Source: CAVQYV01 sp963718295 [NCBI: uncultured Methylomirabilota bacterium]
GTDB taxonomy: Bacteria > Methylomirabilota > Methylomirabilia > CAVQYV01
Length of the DNA: 64,000 nt
Assembly: GCA_963718295.1 (NCBI GenBank)
Contig: CAVQYV010000008.1
Span: forward strand, 124,001-188,000
Reading direction: 5' to 3'
The notes beneath the pieces are model-generated. The model did no database searches. It saw only the letters and a list, made by a program, of their open reading frames with translations, and had not been told where the DNA came from. A program made the translations under genes and the position numbers. Every line of letters begins with the position of its first letter. Positions within the stretch are counted from its first letter, which is position 1. Positions 15,277 through 24,871 of this stretch are shown one piece after another.

Positions 15277-18117
15277 ATGATCAAGATGCATGAGCCCGAT
15301 TTAGCCCAAGAGATGAACCAGGCTACGATGAATTCCAGCACTCAAGGACCCCCTGGGCCAGGATTGAATCCAGCTGCCGGATCCTTGCCGGAGGGAGAGA
15401 ACAACCGGGAACTGGAGGAAATCCTCCAGTCGGCAGCAATAGACGCGGAGGATGCTTCGGAGGAGGCTCGTCAAAGAGGCTATGTGGATATCTTCCGTTC
15501 CTTCTACCGCAAAGAACAGGAGGGAATTTTTCGACTTCATCGGCAAGGGGCGAGTGGCCGTCAGGTAATCGAGGCGCGATCGGACCTGATGGACTCCATC
15601 ATCCAACAGCTTTACCGGCTGGCCGCCCCGGCCTCTAAGGCCCCTGAAGAAAGAAGGAGAGGCAGATGCGCAATCCTCGCCCTGGGCGGCTACGGTCGTC
15701 GAGAGCTCCATCCTCACTCCGATATTGACATCATGTTCCTCTTTGTCAAGGAGCTTCACCCCCGCATCAATTCCCTGGTGGAAAGGGTGCTTTACACTCT
15801 TTGGGATATGGGTTTGGCGATAGGACACAGTTGCCGATCCATTCCTGAGTGCATCCGGATGGCCAGGAGGGATATTACCATCAAAACCTCCCTCCTGGAG
15901 GCCCGCCACATCGCTGGGAGTCGCAGCATCTTCGAGCAATTTGAGGTGAAGCTGGCCAAAGAGGTGATTGGGGACAAAGTCTCCCGCTTCCTGCGGCAAA
16001 GGCTAACAGAGCTGGAAGCTCGCTACGAGAAATTCGGAAGGTCCATCTATGTGCAGGAGCCCAATATCAAGGAAAGCATGGGGGGGCTGAGGGATCTCCA
16101 TGCTGCCCAATGGATGGCCCGGGCGCGGTTTGGAGCCTCCACTCTGGAAGAACTGGGGCAGCAGGGGGTCATTGATCCAGGGGACTTGGCCGAGTCGCAG
16201 AAGGCCCTCGATTTTATGTGGCGCCTACGCAGTGAGCTTCATTATCTTTATGGACAGAAGAACGACGTCTTATCTCTGGCGGTCCAAAGACAGGTCGCCG
16301 ATCATATGGGTTACTTGGACGACAAGGGCGTTTTTGGGGTGGAGCGTCTCATGCGGGAGTACTATTTCCATGCAACGTTCTTGCATCGTCTCTCGGAGAA
16401 GATTATCTATCGATGCCTTCTCCAAACCTGGGGGGTGCGGGAGATCATGGAGAGATTCAAGGCACGGGAAATGGGAGATGGTTTGGTGGAGATGAAGGGG
16501 AAAATCGGGATATGGCCTAAAGATAGGGAAGAATTTGCCGGGAACCCCCTGAACCTGTTACGGGTCTTCCTGCGGGCCTTGCGCAATGGTTGTTCCCTGA
16601 CCCAGGACATGCAGGATCTGATTCGCTCGCGCGCCGATTCCCTGGGCGAGGATTTCCGGTCGTCCCCCCAGGCCTTTGAGCTCTTCCTATCCATACTCAA
16701 AGAGGGGCCAGGCCTTGCCGGGGCCCTGCGAACGATGCACGAATGCGGCTTGTTAGGCGCCTATCTTCCGGAGTTCTCGCGCCTGACCTGCCTGGTCCAA
16801 TACGACTTCTACCACAAATACACCGTGGATGAGCACACCTTCGTGGCCTTTGATCATTACGAGGAGCTGCTTCGTAATCCACCTTCTGAGTCCAATGAAT
16901 TTTCCAACATTGCCCGGGAACTGGAGAGGCCTGAGATTTTCAAGCTGGCATTATTATTGCACGATATCGGAAAAGCCGAAGGGAAAGACCATGTGAGCAA
17001 GGGGAGCAGGATTGTAGCCTCTATGCTGTCCCGATTCCCCGCGCACGAGGAAGAGAAGGAACTCATGCTGTTTCTGGTCGCCCATCATCTCACGATGGCC
17101 CATATCGCAGAGCGGCGGGACCTTGATGACGAACGGGTCATCATCGAGTTTGCCAAGAAGATCAAGGACGTGCCTCACCTCAAGATGCTCTATCTGCACA
17201 CTTTTTTGGATATCAAGGCAGTGAGCACTGAGGCCTGGACGGAGTGGAAGGCAACCTTGCTCTGGCAGCTCTACATCAAGACCCACACCATTCTCACTCG
17301 AGGGATCCCAGAGCAGAGGGAAGACTTGCTCAGGGCGGAGAAGATTCGAAACCAAGTTACGGAGAATCTAAGGGGGGAGATCAGTGAGGCCTTGATAACA
17401 GATCAATTCGGCAAGATGCCGGTTCGGTATATCCTCAGCACCCCGGAGGCGAAGATCGCCTCTCATCTCCGCCTGGTGCAGCATCTTGGGGAGACCTCCT
17501 TGGCCACAAATATCCAGCACTTCCCCCCGATCGGCTATTCCGAATTCACGGTCTGCACGCCCTCCCATCCCGGCCTGTTTGCTAATATCGTGGGCGTCTT
17601 AAGTGCCCACCGGATCAACATCCTCTCTGCTCAGATCTATACCCGATCGGACGGCGTAGTCATAGATACCTTCCAGGTCAACAACGTGCAAGCGATGGCT
17701 GTCACCAATGATTCTTTATGGCAAAGGGTGGAAAGCGAACTGGGTTCAGTTCTGAAAGGGAGCATCCAGGTGGAGGACTTGATCTCCGCCAATCGGGGGG
17801 CATATGGGGATCGGTTGGGAAAGAAGGTCCTGTCCCTGCCCCCTCGGGTGGAATTCGACAACCATATCTCTGACTCTTATACCGTAATCGATGTTCGGGC
17901 TGCAGATCGGCTTGGGCTCCTTTATCTTATCTCCCAGACCCTTTCCTTTCTGGGGTTGGACATCGCCTATGCGAAGATTGCCACTGAGGTCGACCAGGCG
18001 ATCGACGTTTTCTATGTGACGGAGAGGGAGGGAGAAAAGATCGTGGACGAGGGACGGCTGAGTTGGATCAAGAAAACCCTGGAAGAGGTGCTATCTCGGG
18101 AGACAGGAGGATCTTGA
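15277..18117 (+). CDS. glnD: [Protein-PII] uridylyltransferase / uridylyl-removing enzyme
   Basis: A 946-residue nitrogen sensor that uridylylates PII proteins when glutamine is low and removes UMP when it is high. Domains in order: an unconserved N-terminus (1-60), a nucleotidyltransferase domain with GGYGRRELHPHSDID (about 138-152), an HD domain with LLHDIGKAEGKDHV (about 560-575) for UMP removal, and two C-terminal ACT domains (about 755-830 and 870-940) that sense glutamine. Length is slightly above the usual 880-900 because of the N-terminal extension. A second ATG lies nine bases downstream. It is followed directly by aroE on the same transcript. Confidence 0.95.
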   Translation: MIKMHEPDLAQEMNQATMNSSTQGPPGPGLNPAAGSLPEGENNRELEEILQSAAIDAEDASEEARQRGYVDIFRSFYRKEQEGIFRLHRQGASGRQVIEARSDLMDSIIQQLYRLAAPASKAPEERRRGRCAILALGGYGRRELHPHSDIDIMFLFVKELHPRINSLVERVLYTLWDMGLAIGHSCRSIPECIRMARRDITIKTSLLEARHIAGSRSIFEQFEVKLAKEVIGDKVSRFLRQRLTELEARYEKFGRSIYVQEPNIKESMGGLRDLHAAQWMARARFGASTLEELGQQGVIDPGDLAESQKALDFMWRLRSELHYLYGQKNDVLSLAVQRQVADHMGYLDDKGVFGVERLMREYYFHATFLHRLSEKIIYRCLLQTWGVREIMERFKAREMGDGLVEMKGKIGIWPKDREEFAGNPLNLLRVFLRALRNGCSLTQDMQDLIRSRADSLGEDFRSSPQAFELFLSILKEGPGLAGALRTMHECGLLGAYLPEFSRLTCLVQYDFYHKYTVDEHTFVAFDHYEELLRNPPSESNEFSNIARELERPEIFKLALLLHDIGKAEGKDHVSKGSRIVASMLSRFPAHEEEKELMLFLVAHHLTMAHIAERRDLDDERVIIEFAKKIKDVPHLKMLYLHTFLDIKAVSTEAWTEWKATLLWQLYIKTHTILTRGIPEQREDLLRAEKIRNQVTENLRGEISEALITDQFGKMPVRYILSTPEAKIASHLRLVQHLGETSLATNIQHFPPIGYSEFTVCTPSHPGLFANIVGVLSAHRINILSAQIYTRSDGVVIDTFQVNNVQAMAVTNDSLWQRVESELGSVLKGSIQVEDLISANRGAYGDRLGKKVLSLPPRVEFDNHISDSYTVIDVRAADRLGLLYLISQTLSFLGLDIAYAKIATEVDQAIDVFYVTEREGEKIVDEGRLSWIKKTLEEVLSRETGGS

Positions 18118-19011
18118 TTGAGGATCAGGGGGAGCACCAAAGTCTGTTGGATCCTCGGGTATCCCCTGAAGCACAGCCTCTCTCCGCTCATGCATAACGC
18201 TGCCTTCTCCGTCTTGGGGATGGATTATGTTTACGTGCCTTTCGAGGTAAGCCCGGGAGGTTTGGCTTCTGCCATAGAGGCTCTTCGCAAGATGGAGAAC
18301 TTCGTCGGGGCAAATGTGACGGTCCCCCATAAGATTCAAGCCATGAAATACCTGGATGAATGGGATTTTGAGGCGGAACAGATTGGAGCGGTAAATACGC
18401 TCTTCAAGAAGGAGGAGAGGCTGTGGGGGGGCAATACGGATGGTCGGGGATTCTTGGCCTCCCTGCAAGAGGAGGCAGATTTCGACCCCGAAGGAAAGCA
18501 AATCATGTTGCTGGGTGCCGGAGGGGCCGCCAGGGCCGTGGCGCAGACCCTGATTCAGGAAAAGGTGGATAGGATTTACCTGGTGAATCGCACGGTGGAA
18601 AAGGCACATCAGTTGGTCTCCCTCTGGGAAGAGATACCCGGTATCCAAGCCCTGGTGCCCATGGGCTTTTCCGATCCCCTTTTCCCAGGGCGTCTTCAGG
18701 AGAGCCATCTCCTGGTCAACTCTACCTCGGTGGGTCTCTCCGGTGAGGACCCCTTCCTGTTCGACTACCGACTCTTGCCCAAGGACCTTGTAGTGTGCGA
18801 CCTCATCTACGATCCCAACCCAACCCCCCTTCTGAAGGCGGCCCAGGAGCGGGGATGCCCTACCTTGAGCGGGCTTGGCATGCTGGTCTATCAAGGGGCC
18901 CTCTCCTTCGAGATATGGACCGGCCGGCCCGCGCCGGTGAAGGAGATGAGGAGGGCAGTTGAGATGAAATGCGATAATTTGCTTGACAGGGCGGGGCGGG
19001 CAAACTTATAG
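18118..19011 (+). CDS. aroE: Shikimate dehydrogenase
   Basis: A 297-residue NADPH-dependent enzyme that reduces 3-dehydroshikimate to shikimate. Visible motifs are KHSLSPLMHN (substrate binding), NVTVPHK with the catalytic Lys (about 62-68), NTDGRG (about 103-108), the Rossmann GAGGAARAV and the C-terminal GLGMLVYQGA. The start is a TTG immediately after the glnD stop, with AGGAGG nine bases upstream; no ATG gives the complete N-terminus. The tail after EMRRAVE is longer than usual and its DNA contains the pilB promoter. Confidence 0.93.
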   Translation: MRIRGSTKVCWILGYPLKHSLSPLMHNAAFSVLGMDYVYVPFEVSPGGLASAIEALRKMENFVGANVTVPHKIQAMKYLDEWDFEAEQIGAVNTLFKKEERLWGGNTDGRGFLASLQEEADFDPEGKQIMLLGAGGAARAVAQTLIQEKVDRIYLVNRTVEKAHQLVSLWEEIPGIQALVPMGFSDPLFPGRLQESHLLVNSTSVGLSGEDPFLFDYRLLPKDLVVCDLIYDPNPTPLLKAAQERGCPTLSGLGMLVYQGALSFEIWTGRPAPVKEMRRAVEMKCDNLLDRAGRANL

Positions 19012-19012
19012 T
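18983..19012 (+). promoter_or_regulatory. Sigma-70 promoter for the pilBTC operon, inside the end of aroE
   Basis: A perfect TTGACA (18983-18988) and TATAGT (19007-19012) are separated by 18 bases. The -10 box overlaps the aroE stop codon and lies 43 bases before the pilB start. Confidence 0.6.
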
Positions 19013-19055
19013 GAGAATTCAAACCAATTCACCCGCAATCCACTAATCTTTCTTG

Positions 19056-20786
19056 ATGAATCCGATGAGAAGCAAATCTACCATACCAGTGGGAACTACA
19101 AGATTGGGCGAATTGCTCGTAAAGGCAAGTCTCATCACCGAGGAGCAATTGCGCAAAGCCTTGCAGCAACAGGATGCCTCGGGAGGGAAATTAGGTTCCA
19201 ACCTGGTCAAATTAGGTTATGTTTCCGAGGATGATATTACTTCCTTCTTGAGCCGGCAGTACGGAGTTCCCTCCATTAACCTATCCCATTTTGAGATCGA
19301 TTCCGCGGTCATCAAGTTAGTTCCGTCTGAGCTCGCGCAAAAGCATCAGGTGATTCCCCTCAGTCGAACGGGGTCAGTGCTGACGGTGGCCATGGCCGAC
19401 CCCTCCAACATCTTTGCCATCGATGATATCAAGTTCATGACTGGCTTCAACGTGGAGACTGTGGTCGCCTCCGAGACTTCCATCAAGAACGCCATCAACC
19501 GGTATTATGACTCCTCGGGCCTGGTGCAAGATATCATGAAGACCTTCGATGATAAGGATGTCAGCCAGGTGGCAGATGGTGAGGAGGACGTCAACGTATC
19601 TGAATTGCAGAAGGCCACCGAAGATGCCCCTGTGGTCAAACTGGTCAATCTCATCCTCACCGATGCGATCAAGAAGGGGGCATCGGACATCCATATCGAG
19701 CCCTACGAGAAGGAATTTCGGGTTCGATACCGGATCGACGGAGTGCTCTATGGGGTGATGTCTCCCCCTCTCAAACTGAGGGCGGCCCTGACCTCTCGGG
19801 TCAAGATCATGGCCCAGTTGGATATCTCCGAGCGGAGATTGCCTCAGGATGGGCGGATTAAGATCAAGATGGCCAATAAAGAGATGGATTATCGGGTCTC
19901 CACCCTTCCTACCCTCTTTGGGGAGAAGGTGGTCCTGCGCCTGTTGGACAAGTCCAACCTGCAGCTGGACATGACCAAGTTGGGATTTGAGCCGAAGGCC
20001 TTGGCGAATTTCGAGGGGGCGATTACCGCTCCTTACGGGATGGTACTGGTGACCGGTCCCACCGGTTCGGGTAAGACGACGACCCTCTATTCGGCCCTTC
20101 ATCGGATCAATAGCCCCGAAACCAACATCATGACAGCCGAGGACCCGGTGGAGTTCAATCTCCCGGGAATCAATCAGGTCCAGATGAAGGCCGAGATCGG
20201 GCTGAATTTCGCAGCCGCCCTTCGGTCATTTCTGCGACAAGACCCGGACGTCATCATGGTGGGAGAGATCCGGGACTATGAGACGGCGGAAATAGGGATC
20301 AAAGCGGCCCTTACAGGGCATCTGGTCCTTTCCACTTTACATACCAACGATGCCCCCAGTACCATCTCCCGCCTCCTCAATATGGGAGTCGAACCCTTCT
20401 TGGTTTCGGCCTCCACCAATCTCATCGTGGCCCAAAGGCTGGTTCGGAAAATCTGTCGGGAATGCAAGGAGGAAGTTCAAGTGCCACCTGGGGTGCTAAC
20501 CAATCTGGGCTTTCCCCCCGAGGAGGCAAAATCTATCACCAGCTACCACGGCAAGGGTTGTAACAGCTGCAGTGAAACAGGATATAGAGGCCGCCTCGCC
20601 CTCTATGAAGTGATGTCGATCAACGAAGAGGTGAAAAAGATGATCTTGGACGGTGCCTCTACCATGGAGCTCAGGGAGGCTGCTCGCCGAAATGGCATGT
20701 TGACCCTGCGGGAGAGCGGACTGCAAAAGCTGCGAGAGGGGATCACCACCCTTGAAGAGGTTATGAGAGTTACTACTGGAGCATAG
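19056..20786 (+). CDS. pilB: Type IV pilus extension ATPase
   Basis: A 576-residue hexameric ATPase that powers pilus polymerisation at the cytoplasmic face. An N-terminal GspE/MshEN domain (about 15-150) precedes the ATPase core with Walker A GPTGSGKTT (about 335), the Asp box (TAEDPVEF), Walker B (VIMVGEIRD) and the His box (GHLVLSTLHTND). Four Cys in CRECKE and CNSCSE form the zinc site typical of PilB. The frame opens with TTG at 19053, but the adjacent ATG (19056) is more likely; no clear ribosome binding site is seen. Confidence 0.95.
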   Translation: MNPMRSKSTIPVGTTRLGELLVKASLITEEQLRKALQQQDASGGKLGSNLVKLGYVSEDDITSFLSRQYGVPSINLSHFEIDSAVIKLVPSELAQKHQVIPLSRTGSVLTVAMADPSNIFAIDDIKFMTGFNVETVVASETSIKNAINRYYDSSGLVQDIMKTFDDKDVSQVADGEEDVNVSELQKATEDAPVVKLVNLILTDAIKKGASDIHIEPYEKEFRVRYRIDGVLYGVMSPPLKLRAALTSRVKIMAQLDISERRLPQDGRIKIKMANKEMDYRVSTLPTLFGEKVVLRLLDKSNLQLDMTKLGFEPKALANFEGAITAPYGMVLVTGPTGSGKTTTLYSALHRINSPETNIMTAEDPVEFNLPGINQVQMKAEIGLNFAAALRSFLRQDPDVIMVGEIRDYETAEIGIKAALTGHLVLSTLHTNDAPSTISRLLNMGVEPFLVSASTNLIVAQRLVRKICRECKEEVQVPPGVLTNLGFPPEEAKSITSYHGKGCNSCSETGYRGRLALYEVMSINEEVKKMILDGASTMELREAARRNGMLTLRESGLQKLREGITTLEEVMRVTTGA

Positions 20787-20790
20787 GACT

Positions 20791-21882
20791 TTGGTTAATC
20801 TTCAGGAAATGCTAAAAGCGATGATCGAGAAGGGCGCATCGGATCTGCATATCACTACCGGGATTCCGCCCATGTTGCGCCTACACGGCCGGCTGACCCC
20901 CCTGGATCTTCCTTCCATGGCCCCCGCCGATACCAAGGCCTTGGCCTACAGTATCTTGACCGATGCCCAAAAGCACAAATTCGAGGAGGAGAAGGAATTG
21001 GATTTCTCCTTCGGCGTGAAGGGCTTGAGCCGATTCCGTGCCAACGTCTTCCTGCAGCGAGGGGCGGTGGCAGTTGCCATCCGGACGATTCCTTACAACA
21101 TCATGAGCTTTGATCAATTGGGCCTCCCTAAGATCGTGGCGGACCTGTGCGAGAAGCCCAAGGGATTGATCCTGGTGACAGGGCCCACTGGGTCGGGGAA
21201 ATCGACCACCCTGGCTGCCATGATCAACAAGATCAATTCGGAGCGGCAAGAGCATATCGTCACCATTGAGGACCCCATCGAGTATGTGCATTCGCACAAG
21301 AAATGTGTGGTGAACCAGAGGGAGATGAATTCCGATACCTACAGCTTCAAAGCTGCCCTTAAATCGGTTCTGCGCCAGGATCCGGACAAGGTGCTCATCG
21401 GGGAGATGCGCGATCTGGAGACCATCGAGGCGGCGTTGATCATCGCGGAGACGGGACATCTCACCTTTGCCACGCTTCATACCAATTCCGCAGTCCAGAC
21501 CATTAATCGGATCATCGATGTTTTCCCCTCTCATCAGCAGCCTCAGGTTCGGGCCCAGCTCTCCTTCGTGTTGGAGGGGGTACTCTGTCAGACGCTCATC
21601 CCCAAGGCCAATGGCCAGGGGCGAGTTTTGACACTTGAGATCATGATCCCCAACCCGGCGATACGCAACCTGATCCGGGAAGCAAAGGTGCACCAGATGT
21701 ACTCGGCCATGCAGACAGGCCAGGATAGGTTCGGGATGCAGACCATGAACCAATCTTTGCTCAATCACTATCTGGAAAGAAATATCACCCTGGAAGAGGC
21801 CGTAAGCCGCTCGACCTTGCCCGAGGAGTTGACGCAGATGATCCAGAGGGCTCAGGTTGCTGCCCAGCCGGCGAGGAGATAG
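20791..21882 (+). CDS. pilT: Type IV pilus retraction ATPase
   Basis: A 363-residue hexameric ATPase that depolymerises pili. It shows the family's short N-terminal PAS-like domain beginning with LQEMLKAMIEKGASDLH, Walker A GPTGSGKST (about 130), the Asp box (TIEDPIEY), Walker B (KVLIGEMRD) and the His box (GHLTFATLHTN). The TTG start at 20791 gives the complete N-terminus; ATG 20809 is the alternative. It is four bases downstream of pilB. Confidence 0.95.
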   Translation: MVNLQEMLKAMIEKGASDLHITTGIPPMLRLHGRLTPLDLPSMAPADTKALAYSILTDAQKHKFEEEKELDFSFGVKGLSRFRANVFLQRGAVAVAIRTIPYNIMSFDQLGLPKIVADLCEKPKGLILVTGPTGSGKSTTLAAMINKINSERQEHIVTIEDPIEYVHSHKKCVVNQREMNSDTYSFKAALKSVLRQDPDKVLIGEMRDLETIEAALIIAETGHLTFATLHTNSAVQTINRIIDVFPSHQQPQVRAQLSFVLEGVLCQTLIPKANGQGRVLTLEIMIPNPAIRNLIREAKVHQMYSAMQTGQDRFGMQTMNQSLLNHYLERNITLEEAVSRSTLPEELTQMIQRAQVAAQPARR

Positions 21883-21904
21883 GGAAAAGCAGGAGGTTCG
21901 AGCC

Positions 21905-23116
21905 ATGGCGGTTTTCACCTATTCGGGAAGAACGAGACAGGGTCAGTTGGTGAGCGGGGAGATGGAGGCAAACAGCGCCGAGGCGGTGGTCTCCACCCTG
22001 CGCCGACAGCAGATCGTCACCACATCTGTCCGAGCCAAGCCGAGGGATATCCAGATTTCGATCCCAGGCTTCGGGGCGAAGGTCTCAGAAAAAGAGATCG
22101 CCATCTTCACCCGCCAATTTTCCACGATGATCGATGCCGGACTCCCCCTGGTGCAATGTCTGGAGATTCTAGCGAGCCAACAGACCAATAAGACTTTTCA
22201 AAAGGTTTTGATCCAGATACGCCAGGATGTGGAGGCGGGTGCCACTTTGGCTGCAGCCCTCAAGAAGCAACCCAAGACCTTCACTTCCCTCTACTGCAAT
22301 ATGGTGGAAGCTGGGGAAGCAGGGGGTATCCTGGATACCATCCTGAACCGGCTGGCCGCCTATATCGAGAAGTCCCTCTCCTTGAAGAAGCGGGTTAAAT
22401 CGGCCATGATCTACCCCTCTACGATCGTCACGGTGGCCGTTCTGGTGGTGATCTTTCTATTGATCTTCGTGATCCCTACTTTCAAATCGATGTTCGAGGG
22501 TTTTGGAGCCACCCTTCCCCTACCCACTCGCATCATCTTGGTTTTGAGCCAGATCGTGCGCAAATACTTCATCTTTGCCTTGGCCGGCGTCATCGGCTTG
22601 ATCTTTGGTCTGCGCTCCTATTATAAGACGGAAAAGGGGAGGAAGACCATCGATACCCTCCTCTTGAAGGCTCCGGTCTTTGGCATGCTGCTACGAAAGG
22701 TGGCGGTGGCAAAGTTCACGCGGACCTTGGGAACGCTGATCTCCAGCGGGGTAGCAATCCTGGATGGCCTCGAGATCACTGCGCGCACCGCAGGCAATAA
22801 AGTGGTGGAAGAGGCCATCATGAAGACCCGGGTGAGCATCGCCGAAGGAAAGACGATCGCTGCGCCCTTGAAGGAGACCGCTGTCTTCCCTCCTATGGTG
22901 GTGCAGATGATCGCGGTGGGAGAGCAAACTGGGGCCCTGGATTCGATGTTGGCCAAGATCGCGGATTTCTATGACGAGGAAGTGGATACGGCAGTGGCCA
23001 ATCTGACCTCTTTGCTCGAGCCATTGCTCATGGTATTTTTAGGTGTGGTCGTCGGGGGCGTGGTCATCGCGATGTATTTGCCGATCTTCAAGCTCGTCAG
23101 TGTGGTGGGTAAATAG
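21905..23116 (+). CDS. pilC: Type IV pilus inner-membrane platform protein
   Basis: A 403-residue polytopic inner-membrane protein that couples the ATPases to the pilin fibre. It has two repeated GspF domains (about 65-190 and 270-395), each with a conserved start (FTRQFSTMIDAGLPL and FTRTLGTLISSGVAI), and three membrane helices. The start is the ATG after AGGAGGTTCGAGCC; the longer frame from 21857 is an overlap with pilT. A strong terminator-like hairpin follows the stop. Confidence 0.95.
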   Translation: MAVFTYSGRTRQGQLVSGEMEANSAEAVVSTLRRQQIVTTSVRAKPRDIQISIPGFGAKVSEKEIAIFTRQFSTMIDAGLPLVQCLEILASQQTNKTFQKVLIQIRQDVEAGATLAAALKKQPKTFTSLYCNMVEAGEAGGILDTILNRLAAYIEKSLSLKKRVKSAMIYPSTIVTVAVLVVIFLLIFVIPTFKSMFEGFGATLPLPTRIILVLSQIVRKYFIFALAGVIGLIFGLRSYYKTEKGRKTIDTLLLKAPVFGMLLRKVAVAKFTRTLGTLISSGVAILDGLEITARTAGNKVVEEAIMKTRVSIAEGKTIAAPLKETAVFPPMVVQMIAVGEQTGALDSMLAKIADFYDEEVDTAVANLTSLLEPLLMVFLGVVVGGVVIAMYLPIFKLVSVVGK

Positions 23117-23153
23117 GCAGGATTAGCATCCACTGAATTGAGGAGAGAGGGCG

Positions 23154-23180
23154 GGGCGGCTTTCAGCCGCCCTTTCTCTT
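23154..23180 (+). terminator. Rho-independent terminator after pilC
   Basis: GGGCGGC (23154-23160), a five-base loop TTTCA and GCCGCCC (23166-23172) are followed by TTTCTCTT. It lies 38 bases after pilC and only five bases before the pilS start codon, so pilS expression must depend on read-through or on an undetected promoter. Confidence 0.75.
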
Positions 23181-23184
23181 GGGA

Positions 23185-24855
23185 ATGGTTATGAAGGGAA
23201 AGACGGAATCTGATTCAGAGGGGATGATCCGCCGTATCAGATGGCTCATGGGCCTGCGGTTGGTGGTAGTGATCCTCTTCTTGGGTTCGGCCACCTTCAT
23301 CCAGCTCAAGGAGGAGCCGCCCTTCTCTCTGGCGCCCCTCTACTTCCTGATCTTCCTCACCTTCTTTTTCAGCCTGATCTTCTCCCTCCTCCTCAATCGA
23401 ATCCGCCGCCTGGAGCTCTTCTGCTATGCTCAGATCGCCTGCGACCTCCTGTTCGAAACGGGCCTCATCCACTTTACCGGCGGCCTGGAAAGCGGATTTT
23501 CCTTTATCTATTTCTTTTCGATCATTGCTGGTGCCAGCCTGCTACGCCGCCGTGGAAGCCTTCTTGTCGCCTCTGCCAGCAGTATCCTCTATGGTGGGCT
23601 GATCAACCTGGAATATTATGGCATTTTGCCCCATATCTCGATATCGGATCCGAAGAGGCTCTATCAGCCTGGCTATGCCCTTTTCCTGGTCTTCGTCAAC
23701 GTCGCGGCATTTTTCGTCGTAGCCTTCCTTTCCAGCCACCTCGCGGAACGCTTGAGGGAGACGGGGAAGAAATTGGAGGAAAGGTCAGCCGACCTGTATG
23801 ATTTACAGCGACTCTATCGGGACGTGGTGGCCAACATCTCCTCCGGGTTGATTACGATGGATCGCAGGAGTCAAATCATTTCGTTCAACCACGCCGCGGA
23901 GGAGATCACCGGATTTGCGGCGCAGGAGATGATTGGCCATAGCTGGAGGGAATCTCCCTTTTCCGTGTCGCGGGAGATCGCCGCCTTCTTCGAGACCACT
24001 CCCACCCTTCCCTCAGGGTTCTCCTCCGAGATCGAGATTCGGAGGAAGGATGGGGCTTCGGTGCCGATCGGAATCAGCCTCTCCTGCCTGCGAGATGGCG
24101 AGGGGGAGACAGCGGGGTTGATCGCCATTTTCCGCGATCTCACGGAGATCAAGAAAATGCAAGCTCAGCTGAGGCGGGCAGATCGTCTGGCGGCTGTGGG
24201 GCAACTGGCGGCAGGGATCGCCCACGAGATCCGTAACCCCCTGGCTGCCATCAGCGGCTCCCTGCAGTTGGTGAGAGAGGGAGCCGCCCTTTCGGGCAAA
24301 GATGAAAAGCTCTTGGATATCGTGCTCCGGGAGGCGGAAAGGCTCAAACTGATTAGCGGGCAGTTGCTCAACTTCGTTCGGCCCAAGTTTCCTTCCTCCT
24401 CCACGCTGGAGCTCAATTCTCTCCTGGAAGAGGTGGCATTTCTCCTGGAACAGGGCCATGATGGTTCGTCCCCCCGCCGTATCAAGGTGATGAAGAGCCC
24501 TACTCCTATCCATCTGCAGCTCGACCCGGACCAGGTCAAACAGGTGGTCTGGAATGTCTCCCTGAACGCCTTGGAGGCGATGCCCGAGGAGGGTGAATTG
24601 GAAATTCGTCTGAGTCCTCCTTCAGGGGGAGAGGGGCTCATCCTCATGGAATTCAAGGATCAGGGCCCGGGTATTCCTGCCGAGGAGTTGGATCGGATCT
24701 TCGACCCCTTCTTCACTACGAAGAAAGGGGGAACTGGCTTAGGGCTCTCCATCGCCCAGAGGATCGTTGACTCTTGGGGGGGAAAGATCGAAGTACAGAG
24801 CGAGGTGGGCGAGGGGACTCTCTTTCGAGTTCTTTTCAAGAAAGGCCAGAGCTAA
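23185..24855 (+). CDS. pilS: Sensor histidine kinase of the pilus locus
   Basis: A 556-residue membrane kinase that controls pilin transcription with PilR. Six N-terminal membrane helices (about 15-185) are followed by a short coiled coil, a PAS domain (about 210-325), the His box AAGIAHEIRNPL (about 340-351) with the phosphorylated His, and the ATPase domain with NVSLNALEAMP, DQGPGIP and GGTGLGLSI. In known PilS proteins, PilA itself is sensed in the membrane. Start choice lies between the ATGs at 23185 and 23191; the ribosome binding site is poor. Confidence 0.9.
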   Translation: MVMKGKTESDSEGMIRRIRWLMGLRLVVVILFLGSATFIQLKEEPPFSLAPLYFLIFLTFFFSLIFSLLLNRIRRLELFCYAQIACDLLFETGLIHFTGGLESGFSFIYFFSIIAGASLLRRRGSLLVASASSILYGGLINLEYYGILPHISISDPKRLYQPGYALFLVFVNVAAFFVVAFLSSHLAERLRETGKKLEERSADLYDLQRLYRDVVANISSGLITMDRRSQIISFNHAAEEITGFAAQEMIGHSWRESPFSVSREIAAFFETTPTLPSGFSSEIEIRRKDGASVPIGISLSCLRDGEGETAGLIAIFRDLTEIKKMQAQLRRADRLAAVGQLAAGIAHEIRNPLAAISGSLQLVREGAALSGKDEKLLDIVLREAERLKLISGQLLNFVRPKFPSSSTLELNSLLEEVAFLLEQGHDGSSPRRIKVMKSPTPIHLQLDPDQVKQVVWNVSLNALEAMPEEGELEIRLSPPSGGEGLILMEFKDQGPGIPAEELDRIFDPFFTTKKGGTGLGLSIAQRIVDSWGGKIEVQSEVGEGTLFRVLFKKGQS

Positions 24856-24871
24856 GGCATTGAGTCGGGAA

